From Herminiimonas arsenicoxydans (GTDB lineage: Bacteria > Pseudomonadota > Gammaproteobacteria > Burkholderiales > Burkholderiaceae_D), in NCBI GenBank assembly GCA_000026125.1, contig CU207211.1, positions 1,054,001 through 1,118,000 of the forward strand: 64,000 nt of DNA, written 5' to 3'. A program made the position numbers and the translations under genes. Shown in pieces: positions 8,660 to 17,840 of the stretch (positions within the stretch are counted from its first letter, which is position 1; the number at the start of each line of letters is the position of its first letter). The notes below the pieces were generated by a model. That model did no database searches. It saw only the letters and a list, made by a program, of their open reading frames with translations, and was not told the DNA's origin.

Positions 8660-9896
8660 AACTTCATCGTCCGGTCCGCTGGCCGGCATCAAGGTTCTTG
8701 AACTCGGCACCTTGATTGCCGGTCCCTTTTGTTCACGCATGCTGGCAGAATTCGGCGCCGACGTGATCAAGATCGAATCGCCGGATGGCGGCGACCCGAT
8801 CCGCCAATGGCGTGTACTGAAGGACGGCACATCGCTATGGTGGTCGGTGCAGGCACGCAACAAGAAAAGCCTGACGCTGAATCTGAAAGACCCGCGCGGC
8901 CAACAGATCGCAAAGAAGCTCGCGCTGGAAGCCGACATCATCATTGAAAACTACCGGCCCGGCGTGCTGGAAAAATGGTCGCTCGGTTACGAGCAATTAA
9001 AAGCTGAAAACCCTGCCACCATCATGGTGCGCCTGTCCGGCTTCGGCCAGACCGGGCCGCTGAAAGATCAGCCGGGTTTTGGTGCGATAGGCGAGTCGAT
9101 GGGCGGCATGCGTTATGTCTCCGGTTTCCCGGATCGGCCGCCGCTGCGCATAGGCATCTCGATCGGCGATTCGGTGGCGGCCCTGCACGGCGTGATAGGC
9201 GCCATGATGGCGCTGCGCCATCGTGATGCGACCGGTGGACGATGGAATGGAAAATCCGGTGCAGAATGTGTCGCAGGACAGGGGCAGATGATAGACGTTG
9301 CGCTGTACGAAGCGGTCTTCAACATGATGGAATCGCTGGTGCCGGAATACGATTACGCCGGCGTGGTACGCGAACGTACAGGCGGCGCCTTGCCCGGCAT
9401 CGTGCCGTCGAATACCTATACCACCGGCGATGGAGAAAATATTGTCATCGCCGGTAATGGCGATGCGATTTTCAAGCGCCTGATGCTGGCCATGGGGCGC
9501 GACGACCTTGCCAACGATGCACAACTTGCGCGCAACGACGGCCGCGTGCCGCGCACGGCGGAAATCGATGGCGCGATACAAGCGTGGTGTGCGACACAGA
9601 CGATCGACAGCGCGATGGCAATATTGCAGGCGGCGGATGTACCCGCAGGAAAAATCTACTCGGTGCGTGACATGATGAACGACCCGCAATTCCTCGCGAG
9701 AAAAATGTTTGAGCAACATACGTTTGCAGATGGCACGCCGATCAAGCTGCCGGCAATTACGCCCAAGCTATCCGAGACGCCGGGCGAAACAAAATGGCTG
9801 GGACCTGCATTGGGCGAACATACGGACGATGTGTTGAAAACGCTGGGTTATGATGATGCCGGTATTGCAGAGTTGAGGCGCGACGGCGTGGTGTGA
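8652..9896 (+). CDS. Family III (CaiB/BaiF) CoA-transferase
   Basis: A 414-residue family III CoA-transferase, which moves CoA between carboxylic acids. The N-terminus GPLAGIKVLELGTLIAGP and FGADVIKIESPDGGDP are family signatures; Asp173 in RIGISIGDSVAALHG corresponds to the catalytic aspartate that forms the acyl-anhydride intermediate. Substrate is not predictable; related proteins are annotated as formyl-CoA, succinyl-CoA or carnitine transferases. Residues about 197-210 (RWNGKSGAECVAGQ) sit between DATGG and GQMIDVALYEAVFNM and look like a short insertion, because family members usually join these directly. The start is supported by homology, not by a ribosome site. It follows recR by 65 bp but is probably functionally unrelated. 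Confidence 0.88.
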   Translation: MTKTSSSGPLAGIKVLELGTLIAGPFCSRMLAEFGADVIKIESPDGGDPIRQWRVLKDGTSLWWSVQARNKKSLTLNLKDPRGQQIAKKLALEADIIIENYRPGVLEKWSLGYEQLKAENPATIMVRLSGFGQTGPLKDQPGFGAIGESMGGMRYVSGFPDRPPLRIGISIGDSVAALHGVIGAMMALRHRDATGGRWNGKSGAECVAGQGQMIDVALYEAVFNMMESLVPEYDYAGVVRERTGGALPGIVPSNTYTTGDGENIVIAGNGDAIFKRLMLAMGRDDLANDAQLARNDGRVPRTAEIDGAIQAWCATQTIDSAMAILQAADVPAGKIYSVRDMMNDPQFLARKMFEQHTFADGTPIKLPAITPKLSETPGETKWLGPALGEHTDDVLKTLGYDDAGIAELRRDGVV

Positions 9897-9947
9897 TGTA
9901 ATTTAATTTAATAAATGCCGCAGACAGGCAGACAGAGGGAAGACGAT

Positions 9948-10037
9948 ATGAACAAGAATTTCTGGAAACAGTTTGCCATTGCGATTACGCTTTTTCTATT
10001 TGGCTACTGGACGTTTAACGGTTTGATCTTTAATTAG
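9948..10037 (+). CDS. 29-residue single-span membrane protein
   Basis: A very short ORF with AGAGGGAAG upstream of its ATG. The product begins MNKNFWKQFAIAIT and continues as one hydrophobic helix (roughly residues 8-26, with aromatic Trp, Phe and Tyr), ending in NGLIFN. Lys residues near the N-terminus suggest a cytoplasmic N-terminus. It lies 51 bp after the CoA-transferase and is followed by a strong hairpin at 10052-10076. It is not a family I recognise. Coding status is inferred from the ribosome site, the clean transmembrane pattern and the bracketing by a terminator-like structure. Confidence 0.5.
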   Translation: MNKNFWKQFAIAITLFLFGYWTFNGLIFN

Positions 10038-10051
10038 ATAGAGCGGTATAT

Positions 10052-10076
10052 GGCGGAAAACGTACGCTTTTCCGCC
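10052..10076. terminator. Hairpin between convergent genes, probable terminator
   Basis: A perfect 9-bp stem, GGCGGAAAA (10052-10060) with TTTTCCGCC (10068-10076), and a 7-nt loop. It lies between the small membrane-protein gene and the leftward lysozyme-inhibitor-like gene. The T-run is within the stem arm rather than after it, so termination strength is uncertain in both directions. Confidence 0.45.
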
Positions 10077-10101
10077 TGCGCATTTCCTTTCTGATCGCGC
10101 A

Positions 10102-10569
10102 TCAGCGCGCTGTTCTCAGTTTTTTCTTCAAAGCTTTCACTGGATCGTTCCCGGCATTCATGCCTGCAATCGTGGTCAGCAACTGCAATGGTTGCAGCGA
10201 TCGCTTGTTGAAACGGAATGCATCGACGGTAACGAATGCGCCGCTGCCAGTGTAACGGGTGAGGACGATGATGTCAGGCTTTTTATCGCCATTGACATCT
10301 GCGAATCTGATTTCTTCAACGATCCCGTTGCGTGGTCGTACCAGCCCGGCGATAAAGCGATCATAAGGATAGGCAGGGTCGCTCTTTGCGTACAGGTGCA
10401 GGCTGTAGCTGCCGGCGCTGCGTGGCTCCAGACGGCCTTCCGAGGCGACCACGACCATTCCTTGCGGCATGGTGGCGGTGATGGTGCGATCCTTGTCGGC
10501 GGCGCTGACGCTGCTGATGATCATGAGGCTGGTGGTGAGGCTGAATAACAGCAGGGCGATTTTCTTCAT
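10102..10569 (-). CDS. Secreted PliI-like lysozyme inhibitor family protein
   Basis: From MKKIALLLFS the product is 155 residues with a clear Sec signal peptide (hydrophobic stretch then SVSAAD, cleavage after about residue 23). The mature part has EGRLEPRSAGSYSLHLY, FIAGLVRPRNGIVEEI, FADVNGDKKPDIIVLTR and YTGSGAFVTVDAF, which I recall as the pattern of PliI, periplasmic inhibitors of invertebrate-type lysozyme. The SGAF/SYS loops correspond to the inhibitory region in that family. The reading frame extends 20 codons further upstream, but the signal peptide fixes this ATG. It would protect the cell wall against host or predator lysozyme. The family call is from memory of the motif pattern. 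Confidence 0.6.
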   Translation of the reverse strand: MKKIALLLFSLTTSLMIISSVSAADKDRTITATMPQGMVVVASEGRLEPRSAGSYSLHLYAKSDPAYPYDRFIAGLVRPRNGIVEEIRFADVNGDKKPDIIVLTRYTGSGAFVTVDAFRFNKRSLQPLQLLTTIAGMNAGNDPVKALKKKLRTAR

Positions 10570-10661
10570 TGATTTATTTTCCGGCAGGATGTGTAAAATA
10601 TTTTTTCGATGAGGTGATGGCGCATCCATCTGGCGTTGAAACCGGATGTATGTCAGAGATT

Positions 10662-11054
10662 TTACGATGCTATTTTTGCACCCTTGTCCTTGAGCAGTGC
10701 GCGCAGTATGGAGCGGTGGCAGCGCGATTCATCTTCGCAATAACAGCCGACCGAGAAGTTGGTGTGATGCGACAGTGCTGCCAGCAGTTCGATGGTGTGC
10801 GTGTTGTCGTGCGTCGCCATTTCTGCGCGATATTTTTTCGCGAATGCATTCCATTCCGCCTCGGTCGTGGCATGCAGGGCGAGCGGCACGATTTCGGCGC
10901 TGGGCGAAAGATTGGGAAACCAGACGTCGTACCAGTTGTGCGAAGAAAATTCTGTTTTTGGTACGCCGCGCGGCGGCCGCCGTACCGTGCCTATGCGCAA
11001 GCCTTCACCTGCGATACGTTCGCTGCCTAGTTTGACGATGCGTGCAACCACCAT
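10662..11054 (-). CDS. DUF488 family protein
   Basis: A 130-residue DUF488 protein starting MVVARIVKLGSERI. Characteristic pieces are GTVRRPPRGVPKTEF near the N-terminus, WYDVWFPNLSPS in the middle and SVGCYCEDESRCHRSIL at the C-terminus; the Cys-rich GCYCE..CHR motif is the family hallmark and could bind a metal or act as a redox site, though biochemical function is unknown. The frame is open much further upstream (to 11303), but that part overlaps the next gene antisense and has no family similarity. It lies 73 bp after the VOC gene in the same direction. Confidence 0.8.
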   Translation of the reverse strand: MVVARIVKLGSERIAGEGLRIGTVRRPPRGVPKTEFSSHNWYDVWFPNLSPSAEIVPLALHATTEAEWNAFAKKYRAEMATHDNTHTIELLAALSHHTNFSVGCYCEDESRCHRSILRALLKDKGAKIAS

Positions 11055-11127
11055 GACCTCCGGCTTAATGCTTCGGTTTGTATTTGATGCAGAGTCGATG
11101 ATTCCTATTCCTGTCCGGCGAATAGCC

Positions 11128-11550
11128 TCAGTCCGGTGCTGCCCACGCCGGGTTCCACACCACTTCCCACAGATGCCGGTCGGGATCCTGGAAATAGCCG
11201 GCGTAGCCGCCCCAGAAGGTAGTCTGCGCCTGCTTGACGATGATGGCTCCGGCATCTTGCGCTTGCAGCATGACGGCATCCACTTCGTCCTTTGAAGAGA
11301 CATTGTGTCCTATCGTGAATTCGGTTGCACTGACAGGAGCGACGGCGATGCCGGAGTCGTGAGTCATGCTCTTGCGCGGCCACAGTGCGAGTTTCAATCC
11401 GGCCTGCAGATCGAAGAAGACGACTGCGCCATACTCGAACTCCTTGCCGATGATACCTTGCGTTTGCAGGCCCAGGCCATCGCGATAGAACTGCAGCGAT
11501 TTTTCCAGATCATCGACACCGAGGGTGATGACGCTGATGCGTGGTTGCAT
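11128..11550 (-). CDS. VOC (glyoxalase/bleomycin-resistance) superfamily protein
   Basis: A 140-residue protein with two beta-alpha-beta-beta-beta modules: MQPRISVITLGVDDLEKSLQFYRDGLG opens the first, and the second ends in GYAGYFQDPDRHLWEVVWNP. The FxDPDxHxWEV ending is typical of glyoxalase/dioxygenase-fold proteins with a Glu metal ligand. Members include lyases, dioxygenases and drug-binding proteins, so the substrate cannot be stated. It is transcribed leftward and may share a message with the DUF488 gene downstream. Confidence 0.85.
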   Translation of the reverse strand: MQPRISVITLGVDDLEKSLQFYRDGLGLQTQGIIGKEFEYGAVVFFDLQAGLKLALWPRKSMTHDSGIAVAPVSATEFTIGHNVSSKDEVDAVMLQAQDAGAIIVKQAQTTFWGGYAGYFQDPDRHLWEVVWNPAWAAPD

Positions 11551-11676
11551 GTTCGTACCCCTTCAAACCGGATGCCATGTATTTTAATCCCCGCAGCAGA
11601 AATCCGTTTTTCCAAATGAATAATGCAGCACGTGGCTGCATTATTTGCTGGTTCCGGTTCTGCAATCTCTGCTGAT

Positions 11677-13929
11677 TTATTGCCGCACGCAATCCACGAA
11701 GTAGCCGCGCTTGCCATCGACTTCGCGTTTGACCAGGCCGTGCACATCGGTTTCAAAGCCAGGAAATTTCTCGTTGAAATCGCGTGCAAATTTCAGGTAA
11801 TCCACGATGGTTTTATTGAAACGCTCACCTGGAATCAGCAGAGGGATACCCGGTGGATACGGTGTCAGCAAGATCGATGTCACGCGACCCTCCAGTTCGT
11901 CGATAGGCACGCGGTCGATTTCGCGATGCGCCATTTTCGAGAATGCGTCGGATGGTTTCATTGCCGGCTGCATGTCGGACAGATACATTTCGGTCGTCAA
12001 ACGTGCGACATCATAGAGTTTGTAGAAGTCGTGAATCTGCTGGCACAGATCGCGCAGGCCGATGCCTTCATAGCGCGGATTGGCGGCGGCAAATTCCGGC
12101 AGGATGCGCCACATCGGCTGGTTCTTGTCGTAATCGTCCTTGAACTGCTGCAACGCGGTCAGCAGAGTGTTCCAGCGGCCTTTGGTGATGCCGATGGTGA
12201 ACATGATGAAGAACGAGTACAGGCCGCATTTTTCAATGATGACGCCATGCTCGGCCAGATATTTGGTGACGATGGACGCGGGAATGCCGGAGTCGCCGAA
12301 CTTGCCGTCCAGTGACAGACCCGGATTGACAATGGTGGCCTTGATCGGATCGAGCATGTTGAAGCCGGGAGCCAGATTGCCGAAGCCGTGCCAGTCGTCT
12401 TCGGCACGGATCATCCAGTCATCCTGGGTACCGATGCCTTCTTCGCTGAAGCTGTCCGGGCCCCAGACCTGGAACCACCAGTCTCTGCCCCATTCCTGAT
12501 CGATTTTTTTCATCGCACGGCGGAAATCCAGTGCTTCCAGTATGCTTTCTTCCACCAGCGCGGTACCGCCTGGTGCTTCCATCATGGCGGCCGCGACGTC
12601 GCATGAAGCGATGATCGAATACTGCGGTGAGGTCGAGGTATGCATCAGGTAGGCTTCATTGAAAGCATCCTGATCCAGCTTCACTTTTTCCGATTCGCGC
12701 ACCAGGATTTGCGATGCCTGCGACAGGCCGGCCAGCAGTTTGTGCGTCGATTGCGTGGAGAAGATCATCGACTCTTTTGCGCGCGGACGGTCCTTGCCGA
12801 TCGCGTGCATGTTTTTGTAGAAGTCGTGGAAGGTCGCGTGCGGCAGCCAGGCTTCATCGAAATGCAGCGTATCGATTTCGCCGTCCAGCATGTTTTTCAG
12901 CGTTTCGACGTTGTAGATCACGCCATCGTAGGTCGATTGCGTGATGGTCAGGATGCGCGGCTTCTTGTTGACGGCTTCACGGGCAAACGGATTGGCTTCG
13001 ATCTTGGCGCGTATGTTTTCCATCGTGAATTCGGATAGCGGAATCGGTCCGATGATGCCAAGGTGATTGCGCGTCGGCATCAGGAACACCGGAATCGCGC
13101 CGCACATGATGATCGAGTGCAGTATCGATTTGTGACAATTGCGATCGACCACCACGATGTCGCCCGGAGCGACAGTCGAGTGCCAGACCATCTTGTTCGA
13201 GGTCGAGGTGCCGTTGGTGACGAAGTAGCAGTGATCGGCATTGAAGATGCGCGCGGCATTACGTTCGGATGCAGCGACCGGGCCGGTATGATCCAGCAAT
13301 TGGCCGAGTTCTTCCACCGCATTGCAGACGTCGGCGCGCAACAGGTTTTCACCAAAGAATTGATGGAACATCTGGCCGATAGGCGACTTCAGGAAAGCGA
13401 CGCCGCCGGAGTGGCCAGGGCAGTGCCATGAGTAGGAACCGTCCTGCGCGTAATGCACGAGTGCGCGGAAGAATGGCGGCGACAGGCCGTCCATGTAGGA
13501 CTTCGCCTCGCGGATGATGTGGCGCGCGACGAACTCGGGCGTGTCTTCAAACATGTGAATGAAACCGTGCAGTTCGCGCAGGATGTCATTCGGGATATGA
13601 CGCGAGGTACGCGTTTCGCCATACAGATAAATCGGGATGTCAGCGTTCTTGTGACGAATTTCTGCGACGAAGGCGCGCAGCGATTTCAATGCGTAATCGG
13701 TTTCTTCAAACGAACCGGCGCCAAATTCTTCATCGTCGATGGACAGGATGAAAGCGGATGCGCGCGATTGCTGTTGCGCGAACTGCGACAGGTCGCCGTA
13801 GCTGGTAACGCCGAGCACTTCCATGCCTTCCTTTTCGATTGCCTCGGCCAAGGCGCGTATGCCCAGTCCGGACGTGTTTTCGGAACGGAAATCTTCATCG
13901 ATGATGACGATGGGAAAACGGAATTTCAT
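11677..13929 (-). CDS. PLP-dependent Orn/Lys/Arg decarboxylase (biodegradative arginine decarboxylase type)
   Basis: A 750-residue fold-type I decarboxylase of the acid-inducible AdiA/LdcI/SpeF group, close to AdiA in length (756). It has an N-terminal response-regulator-like wing domain (MKFRFPIVIIDEDF to about 140), the PLP domain with FVTNGTSTSNK (about 236-246), Asp358 in HFDEAW pairing with the PLP ring nitrogen and the Schiff-base Lys397 in STQSTHKLL, then a C-terminal domain. Such enzymes consume a proton while making agmatine, cadaverine or putrescine. Overall resemblance favours arginine, but lysine or ornithine is possible. No antiporter gene is adjacent, unlike the enteric acid-resistance operons. 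The frame is open 58 codons upstream of this ATG, but homology begins here. Confidence 0.85.
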   Translation of the reverse strand: MKFRFPIVIIDEDFRSENTSGLGIRALAEAIEKEGMEVLGVTSYGDLSQFAQQQSRASAFILSIDDEEFGAGSFEETDYALKSLRAFVAEIRHKNADIPIYLYGETRTSRHIPNDILRELHGFIHMFEDTPEFVARHIIREAKSYMDGLSPPFFRALVHYAQDGSYSWHCPGHSGGVAFLKSPIGQMFHQFFGENLLRADVCNAVEELGQLLDHTGPVAASERNAARIFNADHCYFVTNGTSTSNKMVWHSTVAPGDIVVVDRNCHKSILHSIIMCGAIPVFLMPTRNHLGIIGPIPLSEFTMENIRAKIEANPFAREAVNKKPRILTITQSTYDGVIYNVETLKNMLDGEIDTLHFDEAWLPHATFHDFYKNMHAIGKDRPRAKESMIFSTQSTHKLLAGLSQASQILVRESEKVKLDQDAFNEAYLMHTSTSPQYSIIASCDVAAAMMEAPGGTALVEESILEALDFRRAMKKIDQEWGRDWWFQVWGPDSFSEEGIGTQDDWMIRAEDDWHGFGNLAPGFNMLDPIKATIVNPGLSLDGKFGDSGIPASIVTKYLAEHGVIIEKCGLYSFFIMFTIGITKGRWNTLLTALQQFKDDYDKNQPMWRILPEFAAANPRYEGIGLRDLCQQIHDFYKLYDVARLTTEMYLSDMQPAMKPSDAFSKMAHREIDRVPIDELEGRVTSILLTPYPPGIPLLIPGERFNKTIVDYLKFARDFNEKFPGFETDVHGLVKREVDGKRGYFVDCVRQ

Positions 13930-14015
13930 GCAGTCTCCAAGACGACGGAAATGGCACCCACTGGGTACCTTATAAAGAAAGCGAATTTTCGCAGATATGC
14001 GGGCGATGTGGGGAG

Positions 14016-14044
14016 AAAAAGCCGCAGATCGCGCGATCTGCGGC
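14016..14044 (-). terminator. Rho-independent terminator of the thyA-folA operon
   Basis: GCCGCAGATCGC (14021-14032) and GCGATCTGCGGC (14033-14044) form a perfect 12-bp dyad. Read leftward it is followed by TTTTT (14016-14020 complement). It lies 71 bp past the folA stop and just upstream of the decarboxylase gene, so it separates the two leftward units. Confidence 0.8.
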
Positions 14045-14114
14045 ATCTTGTTACCAGAGTGATACTGCCAGTGCCGGGCCTGAACGTGATGACAGCATGA
14101 CAAAAAAACGGATT

Positions 14115-14603
14115 CTAGGCGATCCGGTCGTAGGTGATATAGGCAAAATCGAATCCATTTACCTCGGAATGATGCTCTTCACGTGCCGTTTCCTGCCATT
14201 GCCTTGGATCGATGGCGGGGAAAAATGCATCGCAGTCAAAGGTCTTGTCTATTCTGGTCACGATCAGGCGGTTGCTGTCGGCCAGCGTGTCGGCAAAAAT
14301 CTGTCCACCGCCGATGATGAAGGCTGGCGTGCCATCCACCAGCGCCTTGGCAGCAGCCAGCGAGGTAACGGTTTCGACGCCGGCATGTTGCCACTCGGTA
14401 TTGCGCGTGATGACGATATTGCGGCGATTCGGCAAAGGCCGGCCTATCGAATCAAAGGTCTTGCGCCCCATGATGATGGGATGGCCGGAGGTCGTGCGCT
14501 TGAAGTGCGCCAGATCTTCCGGCAAATGCCAGGGCAGAGTGTTGTTGATGCCGATGCCGTTATTGGTATCGATGGCGACGACGATGGTCAGGTGTGCGGG
14601 CAT
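14115..14603 (-). CDS. folA: Dihydrofolate reductase
   Basis: A 162-residue NADPH-dependent dihydrofolate reductase, normal chromosomal length. The NGIGINNTLPWHLPEDLAHF segment holds the Trp and the active-site Asp (LPEDL), GHPIIMGRKTFDSIGRPLPN is the NADPH-binding motif, and GGGQIFADTL the second dinucleotide loop. It regenerates tetrahydrofolate from the dihydrofolate made by ThyA, whose gene ends 15 bp upstream on the same strand. This is the drug-sensitive chromosomal type by appearance; trimethoprim phenotype cannot be judged. Confidence 0.96.
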   Translation of the reverse strand: MPAHLTIVVAIDTNNGIGINNTLPWHLPEDLAHFKRTTSGHPIIMGRKTFDSIGRPLPNRRNIVITRNTEWQHAGVETVTSLAAAKALVDGTPAFIIGGGQIFADTLADSNRLIVTRIDKTFDCDAFFPAIDPRQWQETAREEHHSEVNGFDFAYITYDRIA

Positions 14604-14618
14604 GAATATGGTTCTAGA

Positions 14619-15593
14619 TTAAACCGCCATCGGCGCACTCAATGGTGCGTGATGTTGGTAGTTTTCAAGGCTGAAATCGCCGGGTTCGAGTTTTTCCAGC
14701 CATTCCGGTTCGTATTTGCCGGTGACGCGGTAGTCGGGAATGCGATCCGACAATACCAGCCTGGGTGCAGCGTAAGGTTCGCGCGTCATTTGCTCGTTCA
14801 GCATATCCAGATGATTTTCATAGATATGCGCGTCGCCGATGAAATAGGTGAACCACTTCGGCGTATAGCCCGTCAGGCGACCGACCACGTGCAGCAAGGC
14901 AGCCGCTTCCGCCAGATTGAAAGGCGTGCCGAGGCCGATATCGTTGCTGCGTATGTACAGGCACAGCGAAATCTCTTTCGTGGTCTGGTTCGGCAGGAAC
15001 TGGTACAGCAGGTGACAGGCCGGCAGGGCGATCGCATCCAGCTCGGCACAGTTCCAGCCGTGAAACAGGATACGGCGGCTGGCCGGATTGTTGATGATGG
15101 TATCGAGGCAATCGCGCAACTGATCGATCGCCTTGTACATCAGCACTTTGTCTATGCCTTCGTCGTTGACGGCCGAGATCAGGCGAAAGCCGCGTTTTTG
15201 CGCATCCTGGATTTGCAGCTTGTTATCGGCGTCCAGCAATTTGTAAGCCGGCCACTGGCGCCACTGCACGCCATACACCGGGCCGAGGTCGTCTTCGCCG
15301 AGACGATAGGGATTGTTCAGCCATTCGGCGTTTTCGTTCGCATTCTGATCCCAGACCTTGCAACCGAGCGCGCGGAATTCGGCCGCGCTGCGGCTGGCGC
15401 GCAAAAAGCCGATCAATTCGCCGATCACGGACTTGAATGCCAGCCGTTTGGTCGTGATGGCGGGAAAACCGTCTTTTTGCAGATCGAAGCGCAACATCGC
15501 ACCGGGAATGCTGATGGTGCGTATGCCGGTCCGATTTTCCTGCCAGGTGCCGGAATCGAGTACGGTCCGCACCAGGTCAAGGTACTGTTTCAT
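14619..15593 (-). CDS. thyA: Thymidylate synthase
   Basis: Makes dTMP from dUMP using methylene-tetrahydrofolate. The nucleophile is Cys193 in [29 protein letters not shown] and the dUMP-binding [13 protein letters not shown] follow. At 324 residues it is longer than E. coli ThyA (264) because of a segment of about 50 residues between about 90 and 150, similar to the long Lactobacillus-type enzyme, so this is a known length class and not an oddity of this strain. It is first in the thyA-folA pair. Confidence 0.96.
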   Translation of the reverse strand: MKQYLDLVRTVLDSGTWQENRTGIRTISIPGAMLRFDLQKDGFPAITTKRLAFKSVIGELIGFLRASRSAAEFRALGCKVWDQNANENAEWLNNPYRLGEDDLGPVYGVQWRQWPAYKLLDADNKLQIQDAQKRGFRLISAVNDEGIDKVLMYKAIDQLRDCLDTIINNPASRRILFHGWNCAELDAIALPACHLLYQFLPNQTTKEISLCLYIRSNDIGLGTPFNLAEAAALLHVVGRLTGYTPKWFTYFIGDAHIYENHLDMLNEQMTREPYAAPRLVLSDRIPDYRVTGKYEPEWLEKLEPGDFSLENYQHHAPLSAPMAV

Positions 15594-15672
15594 GCGTAGT
15601 CCGTTTTTGTTGGAGGTTGCGGGGAAATGCGGATTCCCGGAATTTCGCTATTTTAACTTAAGGGCAGTGCGA

Positions 15673-17460
15673 TCAATGCTGCCCGAACTGCAGCGCGGCC
15701 AAACTGGCATACAGCCCGCCGGCTGCGACCAGCGATGCATGCGTGCCGGTTTCGACGATGTGGCCATGTTCCATCACGATGATGCGATGGGCGCGCTGCA
15801 CGGTTGCCAATCTGTGGGCGATCACCAGGGTGGTGCGGCCCACCATCGCCGCTTCCAGCGCGCTCTGCACCAGACGTTCCGATTCCGCGTCCAGCGCACT
15901 GGTGGCCTCATCGAGCAGCAGCAGGGGCGGGTTTTTCAGCAAGGCGCGCGCGATGGCGATGCGCTGGCGCTGACCGCCGGACAGGCGCACGCCGCGTTCG
16001 CCGAGAAAGGATTGATAGCCTTCCGGCAAACGATCTATGAATTCATGCGCCGCGGCCATTTTTGCCACGGCGATGACTTCCTCGTCGCTGGCATCGGGGC
16101 GGCCGTAGCGTATGTTTTCCATCGCATTGGCAGAAAAAATCACGGTGTCCTGCGGCACGATGCCGATGGTGTTGCGCAAGGCATGCAGATCGAGCTGACG
16201 GATATCGACGCCATCGAGTTCGATCACGCCTTCCTGCGGATCGTAAAAACGCAACAGCAGCTGAAACAGCGATGTCTTGCCGGCGCCGGACGGGCCGACC
16301 ACGGCCACCGTTTCACCGGCCTTGATCGCGATCGAGAAATTGGATATGGCTGGGGTCAATGGACGCGAAGGGTAGTAGAAGCTCACCAGATCCAGTGCCA
16401 GTGAAGAGCCGTTGGCGCGCCGTGGCGGCAAGGGGAGAGGTACGGCAGGCGAGGAAATCGGCGACTGTACGGCGAGCAATTCGAGCAAGCGTTCGGTCGC
16501 CCCTGCTGCACGTTGTGCATCGCCCACCACTTCGGACAAGGCGCCGATTGCGCCCGCCACAATGGCGGAATACAGGATGAACTGACCGAGTTCGCCACCG
16601 CTCATCGTGCCGTCGATCACTGCATGCGCACCCAGCCACAGGACGAAAACAATCGCACCGAAAATCAGCAGGATCGCAATCATCGTCAGCAGCGAGCGGG
16701 CGCGGATACGGCGCATCGCGGTTTTGAATGCATCTTCCACTGTCTTGCTGAAACGTTCGGATTCAATTTTTTCATGCGTGAAGGCCTGCACGGTCGGCAT
16801 CGCGTTCAGGATTTCACCGGCCAGGGCAGACGAATCTGCAACCCTATCCTGCGAGGCGCGTGACAGGGACCGCACACGCCGGCCGAACCAGACGATAGGC
16901 AAGACCGTCGCAATCAGCATCACGAGAATAATCGACGACAGTTTGATGCTGGTGACGAACAGCATCACCAGGCCGCCGGCAAACAGCAGCGTATTGCGCA
17001 ATGCCATCGATATGCTGGTGCCGATCAGGGTCTGGATCAGTGTGGTATCGGTCGTCAGGCGCGACAGGACTTCACCGCTTTGCGTCGTCTCGAAAAATTG
17101 CGGGCTTTGCGTGACGACATGCGAATAGACGGCGTTGCGCACATCTGCCGTCACGCGTTCACCCAGCCACGACACCATGTAAAAGCGCGCGGCAGTGGCG
17201 AGCGCCAGTATGCAGGCAACACCGAACAGGGCGAGGAAGTAGGTATTGATGCTGCCGGTATCGTGTATGCCGTTGGCGCCGAAGCCGAGATCGATCATCT
17301 GGCGGAACGCATATGGAATCGCCAATGTCGCTGCTGCGGCCACAATCAGTGCGATGCCGGCCAGCGCAAATTGTTTTTTATAGGGCAGCAAAAATTTCAG
17401 CAGGCCGCGCAAGGTGGCGATACTGCCTTTTTGTAATTCTCGGGACGTCTTTGGGATCAT
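15673..17460 (-). CDS. ABC exporter half-transporter (MsbA/multidrug type)
   Basis: A 595-residue fused permease-ATPase. Residues about 30-310 contain six predicted membrane helices with an ABC-transporter type-1 fold; the ATPase domain has Walker A GPSGAGKTS (about 389-397), the signature LSGGQRQR and Walker B LLLLDEATSALD. It would act as a homodimer to export lipids or hydrophobic compounds. A short basic N-terminus (MIPKTSRELQKG) precedes helix 1. No lipid-A gene is adjacent, and MsbA proper is often beside lpxK, so MsbA identity is not claimed. It reads leftward, 79 bp upstream of thyA. Confidence 0.9.
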   Translation of the reverse strand: MIPKTSRELQKGSIATLRGLLKFLLPYKKQFALAGIALIVAAAATLAIPYAFRQMIDLGFGANGIHDTGSINTYFLALFGVACILALATAARFYMVSWLGERVTADVRNAVYSHVVTQSPQFFETTQSGEVLSRLTTDTTLIQTLIGTSISMALRNTLLFAGGLVMLFVTSIKLSSIILVMLIATVLPIVWFGRRVRSLSRASQDRVADSSALAGEILNAMPTVQAFTHEKIESERFSKTVEDAFKTAMRRIRARSLLTMIAILLIFGAIVFVLWLGAHAVIDGTMSGGELGQFILYSAIVAGAIGALSEVVGDAQRAAGATERLLELLAVQSPISSPAVPLPLPPRRANGSSLALDLVSFYYPSRPLTPAISNFSIAIKAGETVAVVGPSGAGKTSLFQLLLRFYDPQEGVIELDGVDIRQLDLHALRNTIGIVPQDTVIFSANAMENIRYGRPDASDEEVIAVAKMAAAHEFIDRLPEGYQSFLGERGVRLSGGQRQRIAIARALLKNPPLLLLDEATSALDAESERLVQSALEAAMVGRTTLVIAHRLATVQRAHRIIVMEHGHIVETGTHASLVAAGGLYASLAALQFGQH

Positions 17461-17840
17461 AGAGTCAGTGGCTGGCGTAAAAATTTATTGCAGGGAGCAA
17501 GGCAGGCATCAATATGCCTGCGTCAGGCTCGAATGACATGGATGGCTTGTGCATGACCGGCTTGCCGTACACATCGGCATCTGCACTGACACGCATATAG
17601 CTTAGCACCAGTTGCCGCGATGTATTTGCCAGCCTTGCCGGCAAGAGTGGTGAAAATGCATATGTTCTACGCGTTTATATCGCTGTCATATGGGGACGAC
17701 AGTGCGCAACGCAAGCTGCGTTTGCAGCAGGCGGGAACGGCGGAAGGCTTTTTGCTGTCTGATTCCACTCATGCAGATACCCGTCATGCGCACATAGGCG
17801 TATTGTTTCCCATGTCAGCATTATTTCTGAAGGAGCCGGT
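17461..17840. other. Divergent intergenic region (ABC exporter / egtD)
   Basis: 380 bp without a convincing gene. It holds a perfect hairpin, GCAGGCAT (17502-17509) with ATGCCTGC (17514-17521), about 40 bp upstream of the ABC-exporter start, and a 12-bp palindrome CTTGCCGGCAAG at 17634-17645. A 74-codon ORF (17620-17844) runs into the egtD start but looks like chance. Promoters for both flanking genes must lie here; no clear -35/-10 pair was recognised. Confidence 0.4.
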
